A stretch of 64,000 nt of DNA. Source: CAYMYN01 sp964394665. Its GTDB lineage: Bacteria > Planctomycetota > UBA1135 > GCA-002686595. The stretch lies in contig CAYMYN010000004.1 in NCBI GenBank assembly GCA_964394665.1, positions 248,001 to 312,000 of the forward strand. Reading direction: 5' to 3'. Position numbers and translations under genes: made by a program. Position 1 is the first letter of the stretch. The number at the start of each line of letters is the position of its first letter. Below the pieces are notes generated by a model. That model worked only from the letters and a program-made list of their open reading frames with translations, was not told where the DNA came from and made no database searches. This document shows positions 53,377 through 63,822 of the stretch, one piece after another.

Positions 53377-54362
53377 CAGCTCTCCTCCAAGGTGATGCGC
53401 GGGTCGAGGAAGGTGTAGGCGATGTCGACCAGGGTGTTCAGGCCGTAGACGAGCACCGTGTAGAGGATCGTCACGCCCATGGCCAGCGTGTAGTCGCGGT
53501 TGAGCGCGCTGTTCACGAAGTGCGAGCCCATGCCGGGGATGGCGAAGATGCGCTCGATCACCAGGCTCCCGGTCAGGATGCCCGCCGTGGCGGGGCCGAG
53601 ATAACTCACCACCGGCAGGATGCCGCCGCGGATCGCGTGGCGCAGCAACACCAGGCGCGGCGGGAGGCCCTTGGCGTGGGCCGTGCGGATGTAGTCCGCC
53701 GAGAGCACCTCGAGCATGCCGGTGCGCGTCAGGCGCGCGATGTAGGCCGCGAACGGCGCGCCGAGCGCGAAGCCGGGCAGCACCAGGTGCGCGAGCGTGC
53801 CGTAGCCCGCGACGGGCAGCAGCGGCACGAGGAACACGAACAGGATCACGAGGAAGCCCGCGATGGTGAAGTTCGGCAGGGCGATGCCGGCGGTGGCGAC
53901 CAGGCGCAGGGCGACGTCGAGGCGCGAGCCGCGGCGCAGGGCCGAGAGGATGCCGGCCGTGAGGCCGAGCAGCAGGGCCCAGGCAAGGGCCACCGCGCCC
54001 AGGGTCATCGAGATCGGCAGCGATTGGCCGACGATGTCGTTGACCGTGAAGTCGCGGTACTTGTAGGAGGGGCCGAAGTCGCCGGCGAGCACTCCCCCGA
54101 AGACCGCGCTGCCGTCGCCGCCCACGAGCGCCGCGCCGCGCTCGTCGAGGTTCAGCGGGCCGACGTAGTGCAGGTACTGCTTCCACAGCGGCCAGTCGAG
54201 GTGGTAGCGGGCCTGGATGTTGGCCTCGATCGCGGGGCTGAGCGAGCGTTCGCCGTCGAAGGGACCCCCGCGCACCTGGCGCATCAACACGAACGAGAAG
54301 GTGACGACGACGAAGATCGTCACCAGGAACCAACCCAGGCGGCGCAGCAGAAAGCGGATCAA
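53376..54362 (-). CDS. Peptide ABC transporter permease, OppB/DppB type (operon 1)
   Basis: A 328-residue permease beginning MIRFLLRRLGWFLVTIFVVV, the canonical OppB/DppB N-terminus. The BPD core contains LPISMTLGAVALAWALLLGL, the EAA-type loop SADYIRTAHAKGLPPRLVLL, and ERIFAIPGMGSHFV. The periplasmic loop includes a short family-atypical stretch (LNLDERGAALVGGDGSAVFG). The start is TTG 54362, overlapping the binding-protein stop as TTGA; GGGAG upstream supports it. No ATG or GTG fits. Confidence 0.9.
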   Translation of the reverse strand: MIRFLLRRLGWFLVTIFVVVTFSFVLMRQVRGGPFDGERSLSPAIEANIQARYHLDWPLWKQYLHYVGPLNLDERGAALVGGDGSAVFGGVLAGDFGPSYKYRDFTVNDIVGQSLPISMTLGAVALAWALLLGLTAGILSALRRGSRLDVALRLVATAGIALPNFTIAGFLVILFVFLVPLLPVAGYGTLAHLVLPGFALGAPFAAYIARLTRTGMLEVLSADYIRTAHAKGLPPRLVLLRHAIRGGILPVVSYLGPATAGILTGSLVIERIFAIPGMGSHFVNSALNRDYTLAMGVTILYTVLVYGLNTLVDIAYTFLDPRITLEES

Positions 54363-56512
54363 TGGCGGGCTCCCTGCGCCGCTCGCCGCTGGGCCGGGGC
54401 CCGTTTGCCCTCGGCCGGACCGCGCGCCGGGACGAGCACGGTGTCCGCCGCAAGCTCCGCGCGCTGCGCCGCGAGCTCCGCGTCGTCCTTCCAGTACCAG
54501 TGTTTGGGGAAGTGTTCGTCCTGGAAGTTCTCGAAGAAGCCCCCCAGGCGCGGGTTGGCGAGGTTCTTCGTCACGTAGGAGTAGATGGGCAGGATCGGGA
54601 GCTGGTCCATCAGGATGCGCTCGGCGGCCGCCAGCAGCTCGTAGCGCCGCGCGGCGTCGGCCTCGAGGGCCGCGCGCCGCACGAGGTCGTCGTAGGCGGG
54701 GTCGGACCAGCCGGTGCGGTTGTTCTCGCCGCTGGTCACGAACATGTCGAGGAAGGTGTTCGGGTCGGGATAGTCTCCGATCCAGGCCGAGCGCGACACG
54801 TCGTAGGTGATCGTCTTCTGCGTGTCGAGGTAGACCTTCCACTCCTGGTTCAGGTAGCGCACGTTGAGGCCCAGGTGCCGGGCCCAACCGTCGCCGATGA
54901 CCTCGGCCACGTCCTTGTGCGTCTGGTCGGTGTTGAAGTGGATCTCGAAGGTCGGGAAGGGGCGCCCGCCGGGGCCGAAGCCGGCCTCCGCCATCAGGCG
55001 CCGCGCCTCCTCGAGGTCGGCGGCCAGCCCCGTCTCGTAGTCGCCTTTCGCGCGGCGCATCTCGACCCGCGGGTAACCCGGCAACACGGGCGGCACGAAG
55101 GTCCAGGAGGGCTGCTCGCCGGCCTTGGTGATGCGCTCGCAGATCGCGCGCCGGTCGATCGAGAGCGAGAGCGCGCGGCGCACGCGCGGATCGTCGAAGG
55201 GCGGCTTGGTGCAGTTGAAGCGGTAGAAGTAGCTGCCGAGGTAGAGCGCGGGATTGAAGTCCTCGCGCGGCATCAGGCGCGGGATGAGCGTGGCCTGGGG
55301 CCGGTCGATCCAGTCGATGCCGCCCGTCAGGTACAGGTTCAGCGACGTGCCCAGGTGGTCGACGGCCAGGGCGTCGATGGTGTCGAAGGCGACCGCGTCC
55401 ACGTCCCAGTAGTGTTCGTTCTTCACCAGGCGCAGGCGGTCGTTGACGCGCCGGAACGCGACCCGGAAGGGGCCGTTCGTGACCAGGTTCTCGGGGCGCA
55501 GCCACTCGATCTCCCAGCTCCCGGGCCAACGCTCGCGGGCCTCCTCGAGGTTGCGGCGATTGACTGGATAGAGCGGGTAGAAGGCGCACAGGGAGAGGAA
55601 GTAGGGCGTGGGGTGCTCGAGATCGACCCGCAGGGTGCGCGCGTCGAGGGCGCGGATGCCGACCGCCGGCCAGGCGAGCTCGCGCCGGAAGGTCGGGGCG
55701 TCGAGCAGGGCGCCCGCGGCGTGGGCCGCGGCCAAGGCGCCGGGCTCGGTCTCGAGCTCGACGAGCCAGCCGTCCTGATAGGGATCCTGGAGCAGCTCGC
55801 CGAGGGTCGCGGGCAAGGCCGCGTTCACCGCCCGCACGCGGCCCGCCAGCGGCGCGCGCACGCTCCCGCCGGGGAGCTCGAGCAGCGCCGCGCCGGCCTC
55901 GACGCGCGTGCCCGGCGCCGGCAGGGCGGGCAGCGGCGCGTCGTGGGGTTGGCGCTCGAGCAGGAAGCCGGTGAGGCCCAGGGCGACGCCCCCGTCGGCG
56001 CGGGCGCGGGCCCAGCTCGAGGGCGCGGCGCCCGCGGCGAAGCTGCGCTCGTCGGGCAGCAGCGTGTACTGGCGTCCGCCGCGCACGTACCAGAGCTGGT
56101 AGGCGTACTCGGCCGCGGTGCGCGGATGGAGGAAACGCTCCCAGGAGAACTCGAAGTCGTGGGCCGTGAGCGGATCGCCGTTGGTCCAGCGCGCGCCCGC
56201 GCGGATGTGGAAGGTGTAGACGTGCCCGTCGGGGGAGAGCTCCCACCGTTCCGCGACGCCCGGCACCGGCTCGAGGGTGCGCGGGTCCTTCATCACCAGC
56301 CCCTCGAAGATCGCCCGCAGGATGCGTCCCTCGGGCACGCCGCTGACCGTGGCCGGGTCGAGGGTCTGGACCTCGGTGCCGTTGTTGAAGGCCATGTCGG
56401 CGGGCTCGAGGCGCGCCGAGCCCGCCAGGCGCACCACGACCAGGGCCAGGGCCGCGAGCAGGAACAGGGGCAGGGCCCGGCGCAGGGACGGGGCGCGGCT
56501 CGCGGAGGGCAT
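54359..56512 (-). CDS. Peptide-binding protein (OppA-like) with inserted glycine-cleavage-H-like domain (operon 1)
   Basis: A 717-residue family-5 solute-binding protein with an N-terminal hydrophobic anchor or signal (LPLFLLAALALVVVRLAGSA). OppA landmarks: FNNGTEVQTLDPATVSGVPE, VYTFHIRAGARWTNGDPLTA, FEFSWERFLHP, GIRALDARTLRVDLEHPTPY and YPDPNTFLDMFVT. Between residues ~162 and 262, at the AYQLWYVRGG loop where relatives have only a short insert, lies a domain matching GcvH: DGGVALGLTGFLLE, PAPGTRVEAGAALLEL, VRAPLAGRVRAVNAALP and QDPYQDGWLVELE. The hairpin that carries the lipoyl lysine (ESVKA) is absent. First gene of operon 1; ATG 56512 is 6 bases past TACGAT. Confidence 0.88.
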   Translation of the reverse strand: MPSASRAPSLRRALPLFLLAALALVVVRLAGSARLEPADMAFNNGTEVQTLDPATVSGVPEGRILRAIFEGLVMKDPRTLEPVPGVAERWELSPDGHVYTFHIRAGARWTNGDPLTAHDFEFSWERFLHPRTAAEYAYQLWYVRGGRQYTLLPDERSFAAGAAPSSWARARADGGVALGLTGFLLERQPHDAPLPALPAPGTRVEAGAALLELPGGSVRAPLAGRVRAVNAALPATLGELLQDPYQDGWLVELETEPGALAAAHAAGALLDAPTFRRELAWPAVGIRALDARTLRVDLEHPTPYFLSLCAFYPLYPVNRRNLEEARERWPGSWEIEWLRPENLVTNGPFRVAFRRVNDRLRLVKNEHYWDVDAVAFDTIDALAVDHLGTSLNLYLTGGIDWIDRPQATLIPRLMPREDFNPALYLGSYFYRFNCTKPPFDDPRVRRALSLSIDRRAICERITKAGEQPSWTFVPPVLPGYPRVEMRRAKGDYETGLAADLEEARRLMAEAGFGPGGRPFPTFEIHFNTDQTHKDVAEVIGDGWARHLGLNVRYLNQEWKVYLDTQKTITYDVSRSAWIGDYPDPNTFLDMFVTSGENNRTGWSDPAYDDLVRRAALEADAARRYELLAAAERILMDQLPILPIYSYVTKNLANPRLGGFFENFQDEHFPKHWYWKDDAELAAQRAELAADTVLVPARGPAEGKRAPAQRRAAQGARH

Positions 56513-56518
56513 GGCGGC

Positions 56519-56524
56519 ATCGTA
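56519..56524 (-). promoter_or_regulatory. Putative -10 element of peptide-transporter operon 1
   Basis: TACGAT on the minus strand ends 6 bases before ATG 56512, suggesting a leaderless mRNA for the binding protein. Confidence 0.35.
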
Positions 56525-56557
56525 CCGCCCGCCCAGGCGACGCCCGCGCCCGCGCTC

Positions 56558-56572
56558 GGCGCGCGGCGCGCC
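56558..56572. promoter_or_regulatory. 15-base perfect inverted repeat in the divergent operator region
   Basis: GGCGCGC-G-GCGCGCC lies between the two divergent peptide-transporter operons, 34 bases from the operon-1 hexamer and 42 from the operon-2 hexamer. It could be an operator for a shared regulator, but GC-only palindromes arise easily in this DNA. Confidence 0.25.
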
Positions 56573-56613
56573 GTGTGCGCCGGGTTCGCGGTGACCCCCG
56601 GGTGGGGGAGCGG

Positions 56614-56619
56614 TATCCT
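56614..56619 (+). promoter_or_regulatory. Putative -10 element of peptide-transporter operon 2
   Basis: TATCCT, 51 bases before ATG 56671, in the context GCGGTATCCTG that recurs before the next permease gene (58748-58753). Confidence 0.4.
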
Positions 56620-56670
56620 GGCCGCCCCTTCCCACGGACCGCAACACGGCTCGAACACGAGGATCCGCCC

Positions 56671-58677
56671 ATGCTCTCCCAGCGCCAGACGCCCGCGTCG
56701 CAGACCGCTCCCACGATCGCCTCCCGACAGTCGCTCCGACGAGCTCGGCCGACGGGGCTCCCGCGCGCGGCCGGGGTGCTGGGCCTCGTGGCCCTCGCCG
56801 GACTTTGCCTGGGCGCGCCCGCCGCGGCGGCGGTGCAGGGCGGCGCGGCGGCCAAACCCACCGAGCGCCAGGGGCCCGGCCCGGTGAAGCCCGATCTCTA
56901 CCACCCGGACAAGGGCCCGTTGCCCGCTCCGCGCAAGGGCGGCAGCGTCACGGTGCACCTCGAGAGCCTGCCCAAGAGCATGAACTACATGGTCGAGAAC
57001 TCGGCCGTGACGCGCTGGATGCTCTACGAGACGCACGAGTTCCTGATCCAGCGCAACTGGGAGACCTGGGAGTACGAGCCGGTCCTGGCCGAGCGCTGGG
57101 TCGAGGAGGACACCTTGATCCTGGCCGGCGGCCGCTCGGACACCAACGGCAACATCCTCTACGGCAAGGTCGAGGAGGTCGAAGGCGGCTACCTGGTCAC
57201 GCCCCTCAGCCAGGGCAACCCCCTGGGCGAGCCGCGGCGCGTGCCCAAGGACCAGGTCGAGTCCGTGCAGCGCGCGACGGTCTTCACCTTCCACCTGCGG
57301 CCCGACGTCAAGTGGCACGACGGAAAGCCCTTCACGGCGGCCGACGTGCTCTTCTCCTGGCAGTGCTACCGCAACCCCGCGGTGGAGTGCGACTCGGTGC
57401 GATTCTCCTACGAGAAACTGCTGCACGCCGAGGTGCTGGATCCGCACACGATCCGCTTCTTCTACGCCAACCAGTACTTCCTGGCGCGGGGCGTGTTCGA
57501 TGCGCTGTGCATCGTGCCCAAGCACCTCTACGACCTGCGCGACCCGCGCCACCCGCAGCACAAGCCCAACGCCACGGACGTCGAGGTCGGCACGCACGTC
57601 AACGAGAACCGGGCCAATACCCTGTGGGTCGGCCTGGGTCCCTACCGCATCGACCAGTGGAGCGAGCAGGTGGTGATCGCCAAGCGCTTCGACGGCTACT
57701 TCGACAAGGCCAACGGCGGCTACGTCGACGAGATCCGCTGGCGCCACATCGCCAACGACGACGCCGCCATGCAGGCGGTCATCAACGGCGAGCTCGACTA
57801 CTTCGGCCGCGTCAGCTCCGAGGACTACTTCGGGAGCATGACCCAGCGCCCCGAGTTCACGCGCAGCTACTACAAGGGCCACATGTACCGCCCCGCGATG
57901 GGCTACGTGACCTGGAACCTGCGCCGCGAGAAGTTCCAGGATCCGCGCGTGCGCCGGGCGATCGCCATGTCGTTCAACTGGGAGGAGTACATCGCCACCG
58001 TCTACCGCGGCCTGGCCGAGCCGGTGACCGCGGCGATCAACCTGCTCAGCCCGAACTACGACCACTCGGTCGAGCGCCTGCCCTTCGACCTCGAGGCCGC
58101 CGAGGACCTCCTGGCCGACGCGGGCTGGTACGACCGCGACGGCGACGGCCTGATCGACAAGGACGGCGTGCCCTTCGAGTTCCAGTTCCTGATGCCCACG
58201 GGCAACAAGGCCAGCGAGCTGCTCGGCCAGAAGATGCAGGAGAACCTCGCGCGCCTGGGCATCCGCATGTCGATCGCGACCCGCGAGTGGGCGACCTTCC
58301 TGCAGCTCCTGCAGGGCCACGACTACGACTGCGCCAACCTGGCCTGGTCCCTCACGCCCGAGAGCGACCCCGAGCAACTCTGGCACTCCAAGTGGGCGAA
58401 CCGCGCCGGCTCGAACCACGCCGGCTTCGCGGACCCCGAGACCGACCGCCTGATCGAGGCCATCCAGCTCGAGCTCGACGAGACCAAGCGCCGCAAGCTC
58501 TTCCACCAGATGCACGCGCACATCTATGGCCTGCAGCCCTACTTCTTCGGCGTCAACGTGCCGACCAAGTTCGCGATGAACCGCAAGGTGCGGAACTTCC
58601 AGGGCTTCGCGATCGCGCCGGGCTACTCGATCCGGCGTTGGTTCCTGGCGGACCCGGCCGGCTCCCGCGCCCAGTAG
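56671..58677 (+). CDS. Peptide-binding protein (OppA-like) with small beta insert (operon 2)
   Basis: A 668-residue family-5 solute-binding protein. The signal peptide lies at residues ~30-55 (LGLVALAGLCLGAPAAAA) after a long basic N-tail. SBP landmarks: LPKSMNYMVENSA, FTFHLRPDVKWHDGKPFTAADV, LFSWQCYRNP, DPHTIRFFY, and GYSIRRWFL at the end. Residues ~144-203 are an insertion between the AERW and TFHLRP segments. It contains TLILAGGR, GNILYGKVEEVEGGYLVTPL and RRVPKDQVESV, resembling a small SH3-like beta module seen in planctomycete proteins. It shares little sequence with the operon-1 binding protein, so a different ligand is likely. DRDGDGLIDKDG near 490 could bind Ca2+. Confidence 0.85.
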   Translation: MLSQRQTPASQTAPTIASRQSLRRARPTGLPRAAGVLGLVALAGLCLGAPAAAAVQGGAAAKPTERQGPGPVKPDLYHPDKGPLPAPRKGGSVTVHLESLPKSMNYMVENSAVTRWMLYETHEFLIQRNWETWEYEPVLAERWVEEDTLILAGGRSDTNGNILYGKVEEVEGGYLVTPLSQGNPLGEPRRVPKDQVESVQRATVFTFHLRPDVKWHDGKPFTAADVLFSWQCYRNPAVECDSVRFSYEKLLHAEVLDPHTIRFFYANQYFLARGVFDALCIVPKHLYDLRDPRHPQHKPNATDVEVGTHVNENRANTLWVGLGPYRIDQWSEQVVIAKRFDGYFDKANGGYVDEIRWRHIANDDAAMQAVINGELDYFGRVSSEDYFGSMTQRPEFTRSYYKGHMYRPAMGYVTWNLRREKFQDPRVRRAIAMSFNWEEYIATVYRGLAEPVTAAINLLSPNYDHSVERLPFDLEAAEDLLADAGWYDRDGDGLIDKDGVPFEFQFLMPTGNKASELLGQKMQENLARLGIRMSIATREWATFLQLLQGHDYDCANLAWSLTPESDPEQLWHSKWANRAGSNHAGFADPETDRLIEAIQLELDETKRRKLFHQMHAHIYGLQPYFFGVNVPTKFAMNRKVRNFQGFAIAPGYSIRRWFLADPAGSRAQ

Positions 58678-58747
58678 GGGGCGCGCTCGGCCGCGAGCGG
58701 CACCCGGGCGGGGGGCGATTGCGCTCCCCGCCGCGCTGGACCCGCGG

Positions 58748-58753
58748 TATCCT
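58748..58753 (+). promoter_or_regulatory. Putative internal -10 element before oppB (operon 2)
   Basis: TATCCT in the context GCGGTATCCTG, the same as upstream of the operon-2 binding protein. It lies in the 147-base gap 58678-58824 and may drive the permease and ATPase genes separately from the binding protein. Confidence 0.35.
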
Positions 58754-58824
58754 GCTCGCCCTTGGCGGCCCCGGGCGGGGCCCGTTCCGGCTCCCCAGCG
58801 CGACCCTCCCCAGCACCGCCCCCG

Positions 58825-59886
58825 TTGTTCCAGTACGTCGTCCGGCGCTTCCTGCTGATGATCCCGACCTTGATCGGGGTCAGCTTCCTGGTGTTCGCCC
58901 TGATCCGCACGGCGCCGGGGGATCCGGCCCTGATGCGCTTCGCGGGGGGCTCGGACTCGGCCATGGAGGGCGGGGTCGACATCGAGGCCCTGCGCCAGCA
59001 GTTCCGCGAGCGGCACCTGCTGAACGCCAACATCGTGCGGGCCTACCTGCACTACGTCGGCCCCTTCGACCTCAGCCCCTACGGCCACCCCTGGTTCGGC
59101 GGCAGCGGTGAGCGGCCCTACGGCGGGCTCGTCACCGGGGACCTGGGCCCGGTGTTCCTGCGTCCGACCGAGACCATCGGCGACCAGCTCCGCCTGCGCC
59201 TGAAGGTCACCGTGCCCCTGGCGCTGATCTCGGTGCTCCTGGGCTACCTCCTGGCCCTGCCCCTCGGGATCCTGTCGGCCATCCGGCGCGGCTCGATGTT
59301 CGACCTCTCGACCACGGTGGGCCTCTTCGTGCTCTACGCCCTGCCGACCTTCTGGACGGGGTTGATGCTGCAACTGCTCTTCGGGCGCACCGGCCTCGAT
59401 CTGCTGCCGGTCATCGGCCTGACCGATCGGGACTTCGACACCTTCAGCGCCTGGGGCAAGTTCAAGGACCTGGCGGCCCACACCGTGCTGCCGCTGGTGT
59501 GCCTGACCTACGGCGGCCTGGCCTATCTCTCGCGGCAGATGCGCGTCGGCGTGATCGACACGATCCGCCAGGACTACGTGCGCACTGCCCGCGCCAAGGG
59601 GCTCTCGGAGCGCGTGGTGGTGCTCAAGCACGTGCTGCGCAACTCCATGATCCCGATCCTGACCCTCCTGGCCACGATCCTGCCGGTGCTGATCGGCGGG
59701 TCGGTGATCGTCGAGACGGTCTTCGACATCCCGGGCATGGGCAAGTACGCCTTCGAGGCGCTGCTCTCGCGCGAGTACAACATCATCATGGCCACGACCC
59801 TCTTCGCGGGGGTGATGACGATGTTCGGCATGCTGCTCTCCGACATCCTCTACGCGGTCGTCGATCCGCGCATCCGCTACTCCTGA
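58825..59886 (+). CDS. Peptide ABC transporter permease, OppB/DppB type (operon 2)
   Basis: A 353-residue permease. TTG 58825 gives MFQYVVRRFLLMIPTLIGVS, the standard OppB start; an in-frame TTG at 58762 would add 21 Ala/Gly/Pro-rich residues and sits 8 bases after a TATCCT hexamer, so it remains an alternative. The core shows LRLKVTVPLALISVLLGYLL, the EAA-type loop RQDYVRTARAKGLSERVVVL and ETVFDIPGMGKYAFEALL. The first periplasmic loop is ~100 residues, including SYGHPWFGG-like aromatic sequence. Pairs with the enlarged OppC-type permease 13 bases downstream. Confidence 0.88.
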   Translation: MFQYVVRRFLLMIPTLIGVSFLVFALIRTAPGDPALMRFAGGSDSAMEGGVDIEALRQQFRERHLLNANIVRAYLHYVGPFDLSPYGHPWFGGSGERPYGGLVTGDLGPVFLRPTETIGDQLRLRLKVTVPLALISVLLGYLLALPLGILSAIRRGSMFDLSTTVGLFVLYALPTFWTGLMLQLLFGRTGLDLLPVIGLTDRDFDTFSAWGKFKDLAAHTVLPLVCLTYGGLAYLSRQMRVGVIDTIRQDYVRTARAKGLSERVVVLKHVLRNSMIPILTLLATILPVLIGGSVIVETVFDIPGMGKYAFEALLSREYNIIMATTLFAGVMTMFGMLLSDILYAVVDPRIRYS

Positions 59887-59899
59887 GGACCCGACGAGG

Positions 59900-61681
59900 A
59901 TGAGCGTGACCGCATCCCCTCCGCCCCGCGGGCCGGTCCAGGAGCCCGAGGAGCGGGCCTACTCCAAGGACTACTGGGACGGCGTCTTCGAGCAGATCGG
60001 CAAGCGCCGCCTGGTCAAGCTGGCGCTCTCCGTGCTGGCGCTCCTGTACGGCGCCGCGATCTACGCGCCCCTGATCGCCAGCGATCGGCCGCTGTACCTC
60101 GAGGCGATCGACGCCCGCGAGTACTCCCAGGCCCAGCGCACGATCTCGAACGCCGTCACGGGTTTCGCGCGCCTGCTGGCGGAGGGCGAGGAGAGCTTCC
60201 TCGCGAACCTCTCCGCCAGCGCCACGACCCGCACCTTCGCCGCGGCCCTCGAGGCCGAGCGCTCCGCGGTCCGCCAACGCATCGTGGTCCTCGAGGGGTT
60301 CCTCGGCGACGCCGACCGGACGCACCTCGAGGAGGTCGAGCGGGAGCTCGACGCCTTCGAGGCGCTGGTCGCCCGCGGGGCGCCGAAGGAGGAGATCGCG
60401 GCGGCCCAGAGCGCGCTGCGCACCCACGGCCGGGAGCTGCGCGAGCGCCTGGCCCCCGCGGACCCCGAGAAGCCCGAGGCCGGCGGGGTGACCCTGCAGC
60501 CCAAACGTTCCTGGCCGCTGCTCGAGGCCCTGACCGGCGTCGAGGTCTTCTTCATGGTGCTGTGGGCGCTGCTGGCGAGCTGGCCGGTGTGGAACCGCCT
60601 GGCGAACCGCTTCGTCCTGGGCGCGGACCGCGCGCGCATCCGCAGGGCGCGACGGCCGAAGGCCTTCCTCGTGCTGGGTCTCTCGGCCCTGTCGGGCCTC
60701 GCCTGGTCGGGGACCGTGGGCGGGCAGATGGTCTTCGACGCCTCGCCCTTCAAGGCGCGCCTGACCTCGGGCGAGATGGTCGCGACGAAGGTCGTCATGC
60801 CGCCGATCGCCATGGGGCTGGCCGAGACCCACGTCAACGAACGCTTCCGACCGCCGACCTGGCTCGAGAGCGCGCAGATCGACGAGCAGGGCTACTACCT
60901 GCACGGCGCCCGCGCGCCGCGCCCCGACCCGGTCACCGGCCAGGTCCCGCCGCCCACGCCGGTCGAGGTGCGCTTCGGCGAGCCCGAGCGCAACGCGACC
61001 ACGCGCTACATGCTGGGGGCCGACGGCCTGGGGCGCGACCTCGTCACGCGCCTGTTGCACGGGGCGCGCATCAGCCTGATGGTCGGGCTCGTCTCGACCC
61101 TGCTCTTGGTGACGATCGGCATCGTGATGGGCTCCCTGGCCGGGTACCTGGGGGGCTGGGTCGACATCGTGATCTCGCGCACGATCGAGATCTTCCAGTC
61201 CGTTCCGTCCTTCTTCCTGATCCTGGTCGTGGTGTCGGTCATCGACGACGACAAGCTGCACCCGATCCTAGCCATCATCGTCGTGATCGGGCTCGTGAGC
61301 TGGACCGGCGTCGCGCGCCTCGTGCGCGGCGAGTTCTTGAAGCTCAAGGAACTCGAGTACGTCGTCGCCGCCCGCGCCCTGGGCTTCTCCACGGCGCGCG
61401 TGGTCTTCCGCCACGTCTTGCCCAACGCCATGGGGCCGGTGCTCGTCGCGGCCTCGTTCTCGGTCGCCGCCGGCATCCTGATCGAGTCCGCGATCTCCTT
61501 CCTGGGGCTGGGCATCAAGCTGCCGATCCCGTCCTGGGGCTCGATCCTGAACGAGGCCCGTTCGGCCGACTTCTGGTGGACGCAGGTGTTCCCGGGCCTG
61601 TTCATCTTCCTCACCGTGTTCTGCTACAACCTGGTCGGCGAAGGCCTGCGGGACGCGCTCGACCCGCGCATGAAGACCTGA
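59900..61681 (+). CDS. Enlarged OppC-type permease with extra membrane hairpin and helical periplasmic domain (operon 2)
   Basis: A 593-residue permease, nearly twice the usual ~300-350. Residues 1-37 are cytoplasmic, with a first helix at ~38-60. Residues ~65-210 are a charged helical region rich in Glu, Arg and Ala (for example LEEVERELDAFEALVARG), a probable coiled coil, followed by a second helix at ~213-231 and a third at ~254-272. After a further extracytoplasmic stretch comes the normal OppC core: LGADGLGRDLVTRLLHGAR, the EAA-type loop LEYVVAARALGFSTARVVF, FLGLGIKLPIPSWGSIL and GEGLRDALDPRMKT. The extra module is absent from the operon-1 OppC. Confidence 0.9.
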   Translation: MSVTASPPPRGPVQEPEERAYSKDYWDGVFEQIGKRRLVKLALSVLALLYGAAIYAPLIASDRPLYLEAIDAREYSQAQRTISNAVTGFARLLAEGEESFLANLSASATTRTFAAALEAERSAVRQRIVVLEGFLGDADRTHLEEVERELDAFEALVARGAPKEEIAAAQSALRTHGRELRERLAPADPEKPEAGGVTLQPKRSWPLLEALTGVEVFFMVLWALLASWPVWNRLANRFVLGADRARIRRARRPKAFLVLGLSALSGLAWSGTVGGQMVFDASPFKARLTSGEMVATKVVMPPIAMGLAETHVNERFRPPTWLESAQIDEQGYYLHGARAPRPDPVTGQVPPPTPVEVRFGEPERNATTRYMLGADGLGRDLVTRLLHGARISLMVGLVSTLLLVTIGIVMGSLAGYLGGWVDIVISRTIEIFQSVPSFFLILVVVSVIDDDKLHPILAIIVVIGLVSWTGVARLVRGEFLKLKELEYVVAARALGFSTARVVFRHVLPNAMGPVLVAASFSVAAGILIESAISFLGLGIKLPIPSWGSILNEARSADFWWTQVFPGLFIFLTVFCYNLVGEGLRDALDPRMKT

Positions 61682-61684
61682 ACC

Positions 61685-63768
<2,084 letters not shown>

Positions 63769-63822
63769 CGTTCCCGGCAGGGGGGGAGCTCGCGTGCCGC
63801 CGCGCGGCCCGCTCGGCCCGCG

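Noticed and set aside
58762..58824. N-terminal extension of the operon-2 OppB from TTG 58762
   Set aside because: It adds only Ala/Gly/Pro-rich residues before the canonical OppB N-terminus. Kept as an alternative because a TATCCT hexamer lies 8 bases upstream.
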